Shown here piece by piece: positions 32,208-41,910 of a stretch of DNA of 64,000 nucleotides. Under the pieces are notes generated by a model. That model ran no database searches. It saw only the letters and a list, made by a program, of their open reading frames with translations, and was not told where the DNA came from. Source of the DNA: an uncultured Clostridia bacterium (GTDB lineage: Bacteria; Bacillota; Clostridia; Oscillospirales; Ruminococcaceae); NCBI GenBank assembly GCA_947627985.1, contig CANQYD010000001.1, positions 62,001 through 126,000 of the forward strand, given 5' to 3'. The position numbers and the translations under genes are program-made. Positions within the stretch are counted from its first letter, which is position 1; each line of letters begins with the position of its first letter.

Positions 32208-33114
32208 TTACTCCGACCGCTTAAGGCTCGAAGCCGAGAAGATAAACGCCTGTTTATCGGCATTTCCGGAGCTTAAAATATCCGAAAATTCGCCTTGGGA
32301 GAAGGTACTTGAAGCCGAAAATTACGCCCTTTCGGCAGGCGGTAAGAGAATCAGGGCAGCGCTTTGCGTGATGTTTTATGAGCTTTTCAGCGGCTGCAAA
32401 AATATCCCCGAATATGTCTACGAAGCCGCCTGCGCTATTGAGATGATGCACACGTTTTCCCTTATCCACGACGACATGCCCGAGATGGACGACGACGACT
32501 TAAGACGTGGCAAACCCGCCGTTCACGTCGCATTCGGAAACGCGGTCGGGCTTCTATCCGGCGATGGGCTTGCGATACTTCCGTTTGAGATCATCTCCCG
32601 CCTTGCAAGTGAGGGAAAAATCAATCCCGAGACGGCGATTAAGCTCATCGGGATACTCAGCGGCTGTGCCGGAAACCGCGGAATGATCGCGGGTCAGATG
32701 CTCGATCTTTGGAGCGAAGACAATCCCGAGCGGATCGATGAGGGCTTCTTGGTAAAGATGTCTGAACTTAAGACCGGGAAGATGCTGATCGCCTCCTGCC
32801 TCTTCGGAGCCGTACTTGCGGACGCAGATGAAATGCAGATGAAATCCGCCGAAATTTATGCAAAAAACGTCGGGCTTGCGTTTCAGATCGTCGACGACAT
32901 CTTGGACTTGACCTCCACCAAAGAGGAGCTCGGAAAGCCGATCGGAAGCGATCTTGAGCGGCATAAACCGACGTTTGCCGACGTTTTGGGACTTGAAAAC
33001 TCACAGAATGAGGCTCGCAGGCTGAGTAAAGCCGCGGCTGACGAAATCGGAAAATATCCCGGCGGAGGGCTTCTTGCCGAGCTTGCCGTCGGACTTGCAG
33101 ACAGAAAAAAATGA
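32200..33114 (+). CDS. ispA: Polyprenyl synthetase (farnesyl diphosphate synthase type)
   Basis: IspA joins isopentenyl units into farnesyl (or geranylgeranyl) diphosphate. The 304-residue protein has the first Asp-rich motif LIHDDMPEMDDDDLRRGKP and the second motif VDDILDLTSTKEELGKP, plus AGGKRIRAAL for pyrophosphate binding. The insertion of two residues (PE/PEMD) in the first motif is the bacterial FPP synthase pattern. ATG at 32200 overlaps xseB; an upstream frame start is rejected because it runs through xseB. dxs follows, so the isoprenoid genes are linked. Confidence 0.94.
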   Translation: MADYSDRLRLEAEKINACLSAFPELKISENSPWEKVLEAENYALSAGGKRIRAALCVMFYELFSGCKNIPEYVYEAACAIEMMHTFSLIHDDMPEMDDDDLRRGKPAVHVAFGNAVGLLSGDGLAILPFEIISRLASEGKINPETAIKLIGILSGCAGNRGMIAGQMLDLWSEDNPERIDEGFLVKMSELKTGKMLIASCLFGAVLADADEMQMKSAEIYAKNVGLAFQIVDDILDLTSTKEELGKPIGSDLERHKPTFADVLGLENSQNEARRLSKAAADEIGKYPGGGLLAELAVGLADRKK

Positions 33115-33123
33115 CCGAAAGAT

Positions 33124-34938
33124 GTGATATCCTTGAAACACACTCTTCTTAAAAAGCTCGATCTCCCGGCTGATCTAAAGCGGCTCGGTCCCGAAAAGGA
33201 AGCCGTTTTATGCGAGGAGATCAGGGACAAAATCATCAACACCGTTGCCGAAAACGGCGGGCATCTGAGCTCGAATCTGGGCACGGTGGAGCTGAGCGTC
33301 GCTCTTCACAAGGTTTTTGAGTCGCCCGCGGACAAGATCGTCTTCGACGTGGGTCATCAGAGCTATGCCCACAAGCTGCTGACGGGAAGATACAGGGAAT
33401 TTCACACTTTGCGGAAAAAAGGCGGAATTTCCGGCTTTACGCGACCCGATGAGAGCGTTCATGATCCCAACGTCAGCGGTCACAGCTCGAACTCGATCTC
33501 AATAGCGCTCGGTATTGCCGAGGCGATGAAGCTTTCGGGAGATGATCATCATGCCATCGCGGTCATCGGAGACGGCGCCATGACAGGAGGACTTGCGTTT
33601 GAGGGTCTCAATAACGCGGGAAATTCGGGCTGCAACATCATCGTGATCTTAAACTACAACGAGATGTCGATATCAAAAAATATCGGCGGTATCGCGGCAT
33701 ATCTCTCTGAACTTCGCACTCAGGACGGCTACCGCCGCTTAAAATCGGGCGCCAAGAAGGTCTTGGGAGCTATCCCGGTCTTAGGCAAGCCAATCTACAA
33801 CGTACTTTCAGCCTCCAAGGACTCCATCAAGGAAAAGCTCATTCATTCGACGATGTTTGAGGACTTCGGCTTTGAATTCATAGGTCCGGTGGACGGACAT
33901 AATCTTGAAAAATTAGAAGCGGCTCTCAGGTCTGCAAAAGAGCTGGGAGGACCCGTTCTTGTTCAGGTCAATACGAGGAAGGGGAAGGGGTATCTTCCTG
34001 CCGAACAGCAGCCCGGAGAATTCCACGGCGTGACCGGGTTTGACGTCAAGACGGGCGAAAAGCCGCCGGTGGGGGACTGTTATACCGATGAATTCGGCGA
34101 GGAGCTGGCTAAACTTGCCAAAAAAGACAGCCGTATCATCGGGATCACGGCTGCGATGAAGTACGGGACCGGGCTCAATCACTTCAACAACGGGCTTAAG
34201 GATCGGCTGTTTGACGTCGGCATCGCCGAGGAACATGCGGTCAGCTTCGGCGCCGGGCTTGCGTCGATGGGAAAAATCCCGGTGTTCTCGGTATATTCCA
34301 GCTTTTTACAGCGTTCATATGACGAACTGATCCATGACGTCTCGATTCAGGGGCTGCACATGGTCCTTGCGATCTGCAACTGCGGCATCATCGCAGGCGA
34401 TGGCGAGACTCATCAGGGAATATTTGACATACCTTTTTTGACGACGATCCCCAGGATCACGCTCTATTCCCCGGCAAACTACGAGGAGATGCGGCTCTGC
34501 CTTAACAATGCGCTTTACAAGGATAAAGGGCTCGTCTGCATACGGCTTCCCAAGGGCGGGGAGAATGTCGCCGACAGCGTCTCCCTCGGCTTCACACTGA
34601 CCGAGCGAGGCTCCGACCGGCTGATAATTTCCTACGGCAGGGAGTCAGAAGAATGCGAAAAGGCAGCCTCCGACACCGGCGTCGACAGCTTAAGGCTGAC
34701 AAGGATTTTCCCTTTACAGAAAGAGCTCTTGGGGATTATCCGCCGATACCGCAAAGCCTACATCTTTGAAGAGTGCTACAGCTTCGGCTCAATAGGCGAA
34801 AAACTGGCTTCGGAGCTTAACAATATCACCCGAACGGCTATTGATGATTTTGTCCCCACCCTCAGCTACCGTGAAGGCTTAGAGCTTTACAGCCTCTCGG
34901 CGGAACAGATTGCCGAGAAGATCAGGGAAGATCAATGA
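33124..34938 (+). CDS. dxs: 1-deoxy-D-xylulose-5-phosphate synthase
   Basis: Dxs condenses pyruvate and glyceraldehyde-3-phosphate with thiamine diphosphate, the first step of the MEP isoprenoid pathway. The 604-residue protein has FDVGHQSYAHKLLTGR, the TPP motif GDGAMTGGLAFEGLNNAG, the transketolase pyrimidine-binding region FDVGIAEEHAVSFGAGLA and DGETHQGIFDI. The start could be GTG at 33124 or TTG at 33133; the second aligns better with homologues (MKHTLLKKL), and the ribosome site is weak in both cases. Its stop overlaps tlyA (ATGA). Confidence 0.95.
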   Translation: MISLKHTLLKKLDLPADLKRLGPEKEAVLCEEIRDKIINTVAENGGHLSSNLGTVELSVALHKVFESPADKIVFDVGHQSYAHKLLTGRYREFHTLRKKGGISGFTRPDESVHDPNVSGHSSNSISIALGIAEAMKLSGDDHHAIAVIGDGAMTGGLAFEGLNNAGNSGCNIIVILNYNEMSISKNIGGIAAYLSELRTQDGYRRLKSGAKKVLGAIPVLGKPIYNVLSASKDSIKEKLIHSTMFEDFGFEFIGPVDGHNLEKLEAALRSAKELGGPVLVQVNTRKGKGYLPAEQQPGEFHGVTGFDVKTGEKPPVGDCYTDEFGEELAKLAKKDSRIIGITAAMKYGTGLNHFNNGLKDRLFDVGIAEEHAVSFGAGLASMGKIPVFSVYSSFLQRSYDELIHDVSIQGLHMVLAICNCGIIAGDGETHQGIFDIPFLTTIPRITLYSPANYEEMRLCLNNALYKDKGLVCIRLPKGGENVADSVSLGFTLTERGSDRLIISYGRESEECEKAASDTGVDSLRLTRIFPLQKELLGIIRRYRKAYIFEECYSFGSIGEKLASELNNITRTAIDDFVPTLSYREGLELYSLSAEQIAEKIREDQ

Positions 34939-35732
34939 CGCGGCTTGATTTCGAGATGGTATCCCGCGGGCTTGCGGTTTCCCGCGAACGTGCCAAGGAA
35001 TATATTTCCAAAAATTATGTCACAGTGAACGGCAAACCCGCCTCAAAAGCGGCATTGGACGTCTTAAGCGATGATCAAATCGAGGTCAACGGCGAAACTT
35101 TAAAATATGTAGGCCGCGGCGGGCTCAAGCTTGAACATGCCTTAAAAGCCTTTGGGATCGACCTTTCCGGGCTCACTTGTCTCGACATCGGAGCCTCCAC
35201 CGGAGGATTTACCGACTGTATGCTCTCATTCGGAGCCGCTAAGGTTTATGCGGTAGACGTCGGGCACGGACAGCTTGCCCAAAAGCTGGTAAATGACCCT
35301 CGGGTGGTGAATTTTGAAGGTGTAAATGTAAAAGACTTTACACCAGATATGCTTTCGGAGCCGATCGATTTTGCCGCCTCCGACCTCTCTTTCATATCCG
35401 TGAGATATGCAGCCTGTGCTCTCAAAGAAATTTTAGAGCCCGGTAAAAGTGCGGTTTTGTTGATAAAACCGCAGTTTGAAGCCGGGAGGAAGTATCTCGG
35501 CAACAGCGGCGTGGTGAAGGACAAAAAGGCGCATGTTGAGGTGCTTGAATCCCTCACGGCGTACTTTGAAAGCCTCGGGTTCGGCGTCAGAAATATCCTT
35601 CCTTCCCCCATAAAAGGCGGGGACGGGAACATTGAATACCTTGCGCATCTTGTAAAGGATAATGACTTTACACATAATAATTTCGACTTCCGCGGCATAG
35701 TCTCGCGGGCATTCGGAGGTGAGAGCCGTTGA
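34935..35732 (+). CDS. tlyA: TlyA family rRNA (cytidine-2'-O)-methyltransferase
   Basis: This 265-residue protein has an N-terminal S4 RNA-binding domain (TRLDFEMVSRGLAVSRERAKEYI, VNGKPASKA) and an FtsJ-type methyltransferase with the SAM loop CLDIGASTGGFTDCML and the motif AASDLSFISVR. Family members methylate ribosomal RNA, and some were called hemolysins. It overlaps dxs by 4 bases and nadK by 4 bases. The string dxs-tlyA-nadK-argR-recN is conserved in Firmicutes. Confidence 0.94.
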   Translation: MTRLDFEMVSRGLAVSRERAKEYISKNYVTVNGKPASKAALDVLSDDQIEVNGETLKYVGRGGLKLEHALKAFGIDLSGLTCLDIGASTGGFTDCMLSFGAAKVYAVDVGHGQLAQKLVNDPRVVNFEGVNVKDFTPDMLSEPIDFAASDLSFISVRYAACALKEILEPGKSAVLLIKPQFEAGRKYLGNSGVVKDKKAHVEVLESLTAYFESLGFGVRNILPSPIKGGDGNIEYLAHLVKDNDFTHNNFDFRGIVSRAFGGESR

Positions 35733-36616
35733 CGGCGTTCATTTACCCTAATTTTTTGAAAACGCACTCCAAAAGCTGCACCGCTCAGGCGTGCGAGATA
35801 CTCCGCTCGATCGGTTTTGACCTTTTATTGCCTGATTTTGCGCGATCTGAGGTGGATATCGGCTGCTGCGATTTTTCGGCTCCCGAGGAAGCTGCAAAGT
35901 CCTGCGACATCATCATCTCGATCGGCGGAGACGGCACTATCTTGAAATGCGCCGGGCTTGCGTCTAAAAATTCCAAGCCGCTCCTGGGTATCAACTGCGG
36001 ACGGTTGGGATTCATGGCGAGCCTTGAGCGAAGCGAGCTTGAGCTTCTGAAAAGGCTCTCCACCGGGCAATATAAGCTCGACGAGCGCATGATGCTCTCG
36101 GTCTCGGTGATCTTTGAAGATGACAAGTTAAAGACCTTTACAGCCCTGAATGAAGCTGTCATATCATCCGAAAGCGGCAGGGGAATTCGGGACTTCACGG
36201 TGCTTGCTGACGGGATTACGGTCTCATCGCTTCGAGCGGACGGATTGATATTTTCTACCCCGACCGGCGCCTCGGCATACTCTCTTTCAGCCGGGGGACC
36301 GCTGATAGAGCCGAGCCTTGACTGTATCGAGTTCACGCAGATATGCCCGCATTCCCTGTTTGCAAGAACGATGCTTTTCGCCCCGGATAAGAGGATCGAG
36401 ATAAAGTTTGAATCAGACGGAAACACTAACGCCGCTCTTTCGGTTGACGGCAGACCCCCGATCCGGCTCTCGGAAAGGGACAGAGTAATCATCACCCGAT
36501 CAAATCTTCGCTTAAAACTCATCGATATCGACGAGAGAGGCGGAAGCTACTTTAAAGCAATAAATCACAAGCTGATGCAGCCGGCAAAGCCGGGAGATAT
36601 AAATACGGAGGAATAA
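35729..36616 (+). CDS. nadK: NAD kinase
   Basis: NadK phosphorylates NAD to NADP. The 295-residue protein has the GGDGT motif (IISIGGDGTILKCAG), NCGRLGFMA, the NE motif in ALNEAVISSESG, and the C-terminal block RADGLIFSTPTGASAYSLSAGGPLIEP followed by the ICPHSLFARTM strand. TTG at 35729 overlaps the tlyA stop (TTGA). argR follows after 2 bases. Confidence 0.96.
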   Translation: MTAFIYPNFLKTHSKSCTAQACEILRSIGFDLLLPDFARSEVDIGCCDFSAPEEAAKSCDIIISIGGDGTILKCAGLASKNSKPLLGINCGRLGFMASLERSELELLKRLSTGQYKLDERMMLSVSVIFEDDKLKTFTALNEAVISSESGRGIRDFTVLADGITVSSLRADGLIFSTPTGASAYSLSAGGPLIEPSLDCIEFTQICPHSLFARTMLFAPDKRIEIKFESDGNTNAALSVDGRPPIRLSERDRVIITRSNLRLKLIDIDERGGSYFKAINHKLMQPAKPGDINTEE

Positions 36617-36618
36617 AA

Positions 36619-37068
36619 ATGAAAAACGACAGAAAAAAGGCAATTTTGGACATCGTAGCCCACTACGAGGTCGACACTCAGGAGACCCTTCAGGCTCTTC
36701 TTTTGGAGAGGGGATTTGCGGTCACTCAGGCGACGGTATCAAGGGACATCAACCAATTAGGGCTCATCAAGACGATGGGTGAAGGCGGAAGTTACAAATA
36801 TTCCCTGCCGAGGACGGAAAGAGACGTTGCGGCAAAGGCGAATCTTGTGAGATATTTTTCCGACTCGGTCTACAGCATCGATCGGGCGATGAATACCGTC
36901 GTCATCAAGTGCCATTCGGGCACCGCAAACGCCGTCTGTGCGAGGCTTGACAGTGCCGATTATAAGGATATCGTCGGCACCTTGGCGGGAGACGACACCA
37001 TCTTTGTGCTCATGCGTTCGGAAGACGACGCCGCAAGAATGCTTAATGAGCTTGAACATCTTTTATAA
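36619..37068 (+). CDS. argR: Arginine repressor
   Basis: ArgR is a hexameric regulator of arginine metabolism. The 149-residue protein has a winged helix-turn-helix (RKKAILDIVAHYEVDTQETLQALLLERGFAVTQATVSRDINQLGLIK) and a C-terminal oligomerisation domain with the arginine-binding GTLAGDDTIFV. Length is normal. It is located, as in other Firmicutes, between nadK and recN. GGAGGA precedes the ATG. No ARG box was recognised nearby. Confidence 0.95.
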   Translation: MKNDRKKAILDIVAHYEVDTQETLQALLLERGFAVTQATVSRDINQLGLIKTMGEGGSYKYSLPRTERDVAAKANLVRYFSDSVYSIDRAMNTVVIKCHSGTANAVCARLDSADYKDIVGTLAGDDTIFVLMRSEDDAARMLNELEHLL

Positions 37069-37092
37069 TACCAAAGGAAGAAGAGATTCACC

Positions 37093-38757
37093 GTGCTAAA
37101 GGAGCTGCACATAGAAAATCTCGCGGTCATTGAAAACGCGACAATATCGCTCGGACCGAGGCTGAACGTGTTCACCGGAGAGACCGGCGCGGGCAAGTCG
37201 ATACTTATCGGCGGCATAAACGCTGTGCTCGGGCAGAGAGTTTCCCGGGACATCGTGAGAGCCGGAGCCGAAAAGGCTTATGTATCGGCTGTTTTTACCG
37301 ATCTTTCGGATAATGTCTGCGGCAAGCTTCGGGAGCTCGGATTCGAGCCGGAGGACGAGCTGATAGTCTCCCGCGAGATATCGGCTGACGGCAGGGGAAG
37401 CGCACGGATAAATTCCCGGGCTGCAAGCATATCCGCGATAAAAGAGCTCGGAAATATGCTCATAAATATCCACGGTCAGCAGGACAGCCAGGTGCTTTTG
37501 GACCCTTCCCGGCACCTCGGAATTTTAGACAGCTTCGGGCTTTTGGAGCCGGTTTTGGAGGATTATAAAGCCTCCTTCCGGCAGCTTCAGAGCGTGGCGA
37601 GGAGGATATCGCAGCTTAAGCAGAACAACCGTGAAAAGGCGGCAAGGGTCGCATATTTGCAGTCGGTTGTGAATGATATACTGCCGCTCGGGCTTGAGCC
37701 GGGTGAAGACGACTTGGTCGAAGAGCGCTTCAAGGTCCTTGACAATGCATATGAACTCTCGCGGGCGCTGGGTGCCGCGTCTCTTTTGATTTCGGGTGAT
37801 GATGACGGCGGCGGCGCTTCGGGAAATGTCTTGGAGGCGATTTCGGAATTATCGGGCGCCGAGGAGCTTTTGCCCGCGCTTAAGCCTCTTTCGGATCGCT
37901 TAAACTCCGTCTCGATCGAGCTTTCCGACATCTCGGACGAGCTTATCCGGCTTGCGGATTCACTTGATTCGGACCCCGAAGAATATGCAAAACTCTCCGC
38001 ACGCCGCGATGAACTGAGCCGCATAAAGCGCCGCTACGGGCTCGATCTTGCGGGGGTCATTGATCTCTATAACAAGTCAAACGAGGAGCTCGGGTCGATC
38101 ACGGGAGCCGACGGGGAGTTAGATAAACTGTCCAAAGAAATGGACTTGCTTTTAAGCGAAGTCACCAAAAAAGCCGAGAATCTGCGAAAACTCAGAATTG
38201 AGACCGCCGAGCGCTTCAAAAAAGGCGTCGAGGAGGAGTTAAAATTCTTAAATATGCCGGACGTGCGGCTTGAAGTTAAGCTTGATCGCGGCAAACTGAC
38301 CGGTACAGGAATGGATTCCGCAGAATTTCTGATATCCGCAAACCGCGGCGAAGAGCCGAAGCCGGTCGCGAGGATCGCCTCCGGCGGCGAGCTTTCAAGG
38401 ATCATGCTTGCCCTGAAGAGCGTTCTTGCCGACCGAGACGACATTCCCACACTGATTTTTGATGAGATAGACTCCGGCGTCAGCGGAAGAGCGGCTCAGA
38501 AGATCGGCATAAAGCTTCGTGAAATTTCAAGAGGCAGGCAGGTTCTGTGCGTCACCCATCTTGCACAGATCGCGATAAACGGCGACGACCACATTCTGAT
38601 AGAAAAAAACAGCGTGAGCGACCGCACATTCACCGAGATTCGACCCCTTGATTTTGAGGGCAGAAAGCTCGAGATCGCAAGGATTATCGGCGGCGAAAAC
38701 ATCACGGAAACGGTACTTAAAGACGCCGAAGAACAGCTTATTTCGGCGCAAAAATAA
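37093..38757 (+). CDS. recN: DNA repair protein RecN
   Basis: RecN is an SMC-like ATPase acting early in double-strand-break repair. The 554-residue protein has Walker A FTGETGAGKSILIGGI near the N-terminus, the motif INIHGQQDSQVLLDP, a long coiled-coil middle, and the ABC-type signature IASGGELSRIMLALK with Walker B PTLIFDEIDSGVSG and CVTHLAQIA near the end. GTG at 37093 is the start, with AAGGAAG upstream. It closes the argR run. Confidence 0.95.
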   Translation: MLKELHIENLAVIENATISLGPRLNVFTGETGAGKSILIGGINAVLGQRVSRDIVRAGAEKAYVSAVFTDLSDNVCGKLRELGFEPEDELIVSREISADGRGSARINSRAASISAIKELGNMLINIHGQQDSQVLLDPSRHLGILDSFGLLEPVLEDYKASFRQLQSVARRISQLKQNNREKAARVAYLQSVVNDILPLGLEPGEDDLVEERFKVLDNAYELSRALGAASLLISGDDDGGGASGNVLEAISELSGAEELLPALKPLSDRLNSVSIELSDISDELIRLADSLDSDPEEYAKLSARRDELSRIKRRYGLDLAGVIDLYNKSNEELGSITGADGELDKLSKEMDLLLSEVTKKAENLRKLRIETAERFKKGVEEELKFLNMPDVRLEVKLDRGKLTGTGMDSAEFLISANRGEEPKPVARIASGGELSRIMLALKSVLADRDDIPTLIFDEIDSGVSGRAAQKIGIKLREISRGRQVLCVTHLAQIAINGDDHILIEKNSVSDRTFTEIRPLDFEGRKLEIARIIGGENITETVLKDAEEQLISAQK

Positions 38758-38771
38758 AGGAGGAAGTTTAT

Positions 38772-39314
38772 ATGGTTTATGTTTATCTGGCTAACGGTTT
38801 TGAGGAGATCGAGGCTCTTACCCCGGTCGATTGCTTAAGAAGATGCGAGATAGAGGTCAAAACGGTGGGCGTGAGCGGAAGAGCCGTCACGGGTTCCCAC
38901 GGGATATCCGTCTTTTGCGATCTTATAGCCGAGGAGGCTGTTATTGATGATCGAATCGACATGATCATCCTTCCGGGAGGCATGCCGGGCACTTTGAATC
39001 TTGAAAAATCTCCCTATGTCCAAAAGGCGATAGATTTCTGCACCGAGCATGACAAACCCGTCGCGGCTATCTGCGCGGCTCCCTCGATCTTGGGTCACAA
39101 AGGTCTTTTAAAGGGCAAAAAAGCGGTCTGCTATCCCGGCTTTGAGGATCAGCTTTTGGGAGCAGAAGTTTTGGAAATTCCCGCCGTTACCGACGGCAAG
39201 ATCATCACCGCCTGCGGAATGGGCGCGGCTCTTGAATTTTCCTATGAGATCATCTCTATGCTGATATCAAAAGAGCGCGCAAAGACGCTACTTAAGGCGC
39301 TCAACAAAAAATAA
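38772..39314 (+). CDS. DJ-1/PfpI family protein
   Basis: This 180-residue member of the DJ-1/YajL group has the start VYVYLANGFEEIEALTPVDCLRRC, the nucleophile Cys in AAICAAPSILGHKGLLKGKKAVCYPGFE, the conserved Glu in GFEEIEA, and the end GMGAALEFSYEIISML. Such proteins may act as deglycases or chaperones; the substrate is not known. AGGAGG precedes the ATG. It lies between recN and mltG with short gaps, probably in the same unit. Confidence 0.92.
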   Translation: MVYVYLANGFEEIEALTPVDCLRRCEIEVKTVGVSGRAVTGSHGISVFCDLIAEEAVIDDRIDMIILPGGMPGTLNLEKSPYVQKAIDFCTEHDKPVAAICAAPSILGHKGLLKGKKAVCYPGFEDQLLGAEVLEIPAVTDGKIITACGMGAALEFSYEIISMLISKERAKTLLKALNKK

Positions 39315-39331
39315 ATCCCGAAGGAGAAGCC

Positions 39332-40690
39332 ATGAGAGAAGATATATTCGACACCTATCTCAGGTCGATTTTAGATAAATCAAACGTCAAGTCGGACGAC
39401 TCCGCCGCTCCGCCGACAGGTGAAATATACGCCGACAGAGACCCCTCGGAGGCTGTACCGATCAAATTTTCCGACGACGAGCCGGTTAAGGAAGATTTCG
39501 AGGATAAGACCATCGCAATCGGCGGCGGCACGCAAAAATTCGTCTCGGCGCCCTCAAATCCTCAGCCTCAGCCGCAGCCGAGACCGGTCCGAAAAGTCAA
39601 AAAGAAAAAGGTCCGCAAGGCAAATTATTCCGCCTATGGGGGGATAGTTTTGGCGACTTTGGTGCTCTGCTGCTCCATCGTCATCTCCCTTTTCGTGATC
39701 GTTGTCGGTCGCGACTTTTTGGGGATCGATACCAACACCAACCGCTTCACTCTTTATATAAAGTCGGATATGACGGTACGCGACATCTCCCAGTATTTAT
39801 ATGAAAACGGCGTAATCGAGTACCCCGAACTCTTTACACAGTTTGCAAAACTCAGGGTAGGGGACGGAAGCGTCTACCCCGGGGACATCGAAGTCACCCC
39901 GGCGACGAGCTATCCCGAGCTTGTCGACAGCCTCACCACCATGAGGCAGGCTCACCCGACCGTCACCGTGACCTTCCCCGAGGGCGCTACAATCGAAGAC
40001 TGTGCAAAAATCCTTGAAGAAAACGGCGTATGCTCGGCTGATGAATTCATCTTTGCCTTTAACAGCAACGTCTACGGCTTCGACTTTGAAACGCACGTCG
40101 GCTCGTCGCCCTTGAAATACTACAAAAACGAGGGATATCTCTTCCCCGACACCTATGAATTTTACGCCAGCGATCCCGAGAACGACTTTGAGGGCGATTC
40201 CGTCTACAACATCGTCAGGAGGATTAAAGAGCGCACCAACGAGATCATGAATGAGGACCTCATCAAGCGCTGTCAGGATCAGGGAAAGACCCTTGAGGAG
40301 GTTGTGACGATGGCTTCCATTTTGCAGCTCGAATCGGGAAATCCCGAGGAGATGCCGAAGATCGCTTCGGTCTTTTACAACCGCCTTGCCCATCCCGATA
40401 TATATCCTCACCTTCAGACCGACACGACCACTAAGTATATCGGGGTAATAAAGTCCGAATCGACAATGGATTTCCAGGAGATGTATGACGCCTACGACAC
40501 CTATGTCTGCCAAGGTCTTCCGGTCGGACCGATCTGCAACCCCGGTCTTGCCGCGATAGAGGCGGCGCTTAATCCCGCGGACACGAGCTACTACTTCTTC
40601 TGCTCGAGTCCCGAGACAGGCGTATTCTACTACGCCGAGACATATTCCGAACATCAGGACAACGTCAAGCTTGCGGGTCTTGAAGTATGA
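39332..40690 (+). CDS. mltG: Endolytic murein transglycosylase MltG (YceG)
   Basis: MltG cuts nascent peptidoglycan strands at the membrane. The 452-residue protein has an acidic, Pro/Gln-rich cytoplasmic leader of about 100 residues, a membrane helix (about 108-132, VLATLVLCCSIVISLFVIVV) and an extracellular YceG domain. The domain has YFPDTYEF-like LFPDTYEFYA, the catalytic Glu in ASILQLESGNPEEMPKIASVFYNRL and the ending GLPVGPICNPGLAAIEAALNPA. It overlaps the next gene by ATGA. Confidence 0.95.
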   Translation: MREDIFDTYLRSILDKSNVKSDDSAAPPTGEIYADRDPSEAVPIKFSDDEPVKEDFEDKTIAIGGGTQKFVSAPSNPQPQPQPRPVRKVKKKKVRKANYSAYGGIVLATLVLCCSIVISLFVIVVGRDFLGIDTNTNRFTLYIKSDMTVRDISQYLYENGVIEYPELFTQFAKLRVGDGSVYPGDIEVTPATSYPELVDSLTTMRQAHPTVTVTFPEGATIEDCAKILEENGVCSADEFIFAFNSNVYGFDFETHVGSSPLKYYKNEGYLFPDTYEFYASDPENDFEGDSVYNIVRRIKERTNEIMNEDLIKRCQDQGKTLEEVVTMASILQLESGNPEEMPKIASVFYNRLAHPDIYPHLQTDTTTKYIGVIKSESTMDFQEMYDAYDTYVCQGLPVGPICNPGLAAIEAALNPADTSYYFFCSSPETGVFYYAETYSEHQDNVKLAGLEV

Positions 40691-41898
40691 TATACCCCGA
40701 GATTTTGGCTCCCGCCGGGGATTATGAATGCTTTGAAGCGGCTTTAAGATACGGCGCCGACGCGGTTTATCTTGCAAAAAAATCCTTCGGTATGCGATCG
40801 GCTCCCGAGAATTTTTCGCAGGGCGATCTGATATCCGCCTGCAAATCCGCTCATGAAAAGGGGATAAGGGTATATCTTACCTGCAACACCCTTCCTCATT
40901 CCCGTGAGCTTGAAGCGCTTCCCGATTTTGCCAAAGAAGCGGCGGAAGCGGGAGTTGACGCATTTATAGTCAGCGACATCGGCGTGATGAGCATTCTTAA
41001 AAATCTTGCGCCCGACATCGATATTCACATTTCAACTCAGGCGGGAGTCGTGAATCATGCGACCGCTTCCGAGCTATATAAAATGGGCGCCAAGCGTGTA
41101 GTTTTGGCGCGGGAGCTTCATATCGATGAGATAAAAACTATCCGGGACAAAACCCCTCCCGAGCTTGAGATAGAGACCTTTGTCCACGGCGCCATGTGCG
41201 TATCCTTTTCCGGAAGATGTCTTTTGTCCCAATATCTTACAGGCAGAGACGCCAACCGGGGAGAATGCGCTCAGCCCTGCCGATGGAGTTACGCCATCAT
41301 GGAAAAGACGAGGGCGGGGGAGTATTTCCCGATTTCCGAAAGCGACGGAGGGACGTATATCTTAAACGCCGAGGATTTATGCATGATCGAACACCTTGAC
41401 AAGCTGCATTCGGCGGGGGTGTCGAGCTTTAAGATCGAAGGGCGCGCGAAGTCGTCATATTACGTCTCGGTGATAACAAACGCCTACCGAGCCGCAAAGG
41501 AACACCTTCTGAATCACCCCGGCGAGCCGCTTCCCGAGTGGATAAAAGAGGAGACGGAGAAGGTCTCCCACCGAAGATATTCAACGGGCTTTTATTTTCC
41601 GGTTGATCCTCCCACGCAGAATCTTTCGGACGGCGGGTACATCAGGAGCTGGGACGTAGCCGCAACGGTCGAGCAAAGCGACGGGGAATATCTAATGATC
41701 CGCCAGCGGAACAGATTTTTCAAGGGAGATACTCTTGAAGCGCTCTTGCCGCTTGAAAAGCCGGTGCCGATCGTTGCGGACGAGATTTTTGATTCCGAAG
41801 ATCAGCCGGCAGACGCGGCAAACAAGGCATATGAACGGTACAAAATAAGGTGCGGGATAAATCTTCCCGAGGGTACCGTACTGAGAATAAAAAAGTAA
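40687..41898 (+). CDS. U32 family peptidase (tRNA/rRNA hydroxylation type)
   Basis: This 403-residue protein has the opening EILAPAGDYECFEAALRYGADAVYLA, the U32 signature ETFVHGAMCVSFSGRCLLS (the GAMC..SGRC core) and cysteines in NRGECAQPCRWSY that probably hold an Fe-S cluster. Related proteins TrhP and RlhA are needed for hydroxylation of tRNA or 23S rRNA bases with prephenate as donor; protease activity is doubtful. It overlaps mltG by 4 bases, a common Clostridia arrangement. Confidence 0.92.
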   Translation: MIYPEILAPAGDYECFEAALRYGADAVYLAKKSFGMRSAPENFSQGDLISACKSAHEKGIRVYLTCNTLPHSRELEALPDFAKEAAEAGVDAFIVSDIGVMSILKNLAPDIDIHISTQAGVVNHATASELYKMGAKRVVLARELHIDEIKTIRDKTPPELEIETFVHGAMCVSFSGRCLLSQYLTGRDANRGECAQPCRWSYAIMEKTRAGEYFPISESDGGTYILNAEDLCMIEHLDKLHSAGVSSFKIEGRAKSSYYVSVITNAYRAAKEHLLNHPGEPLPEWIKEETEKVSHRRYSTGFYFPVDPPTQNLSDGGYIRSWDVAATVEQSDGEYLMIRQRNRFFKGDTLEALLPLEKPVPIVADEIFDSEDQPADAANKAYERYKIRCGINLPEGTVLRIKK

Positions 41899-41910
41899 AG
41901 GAGATTGACT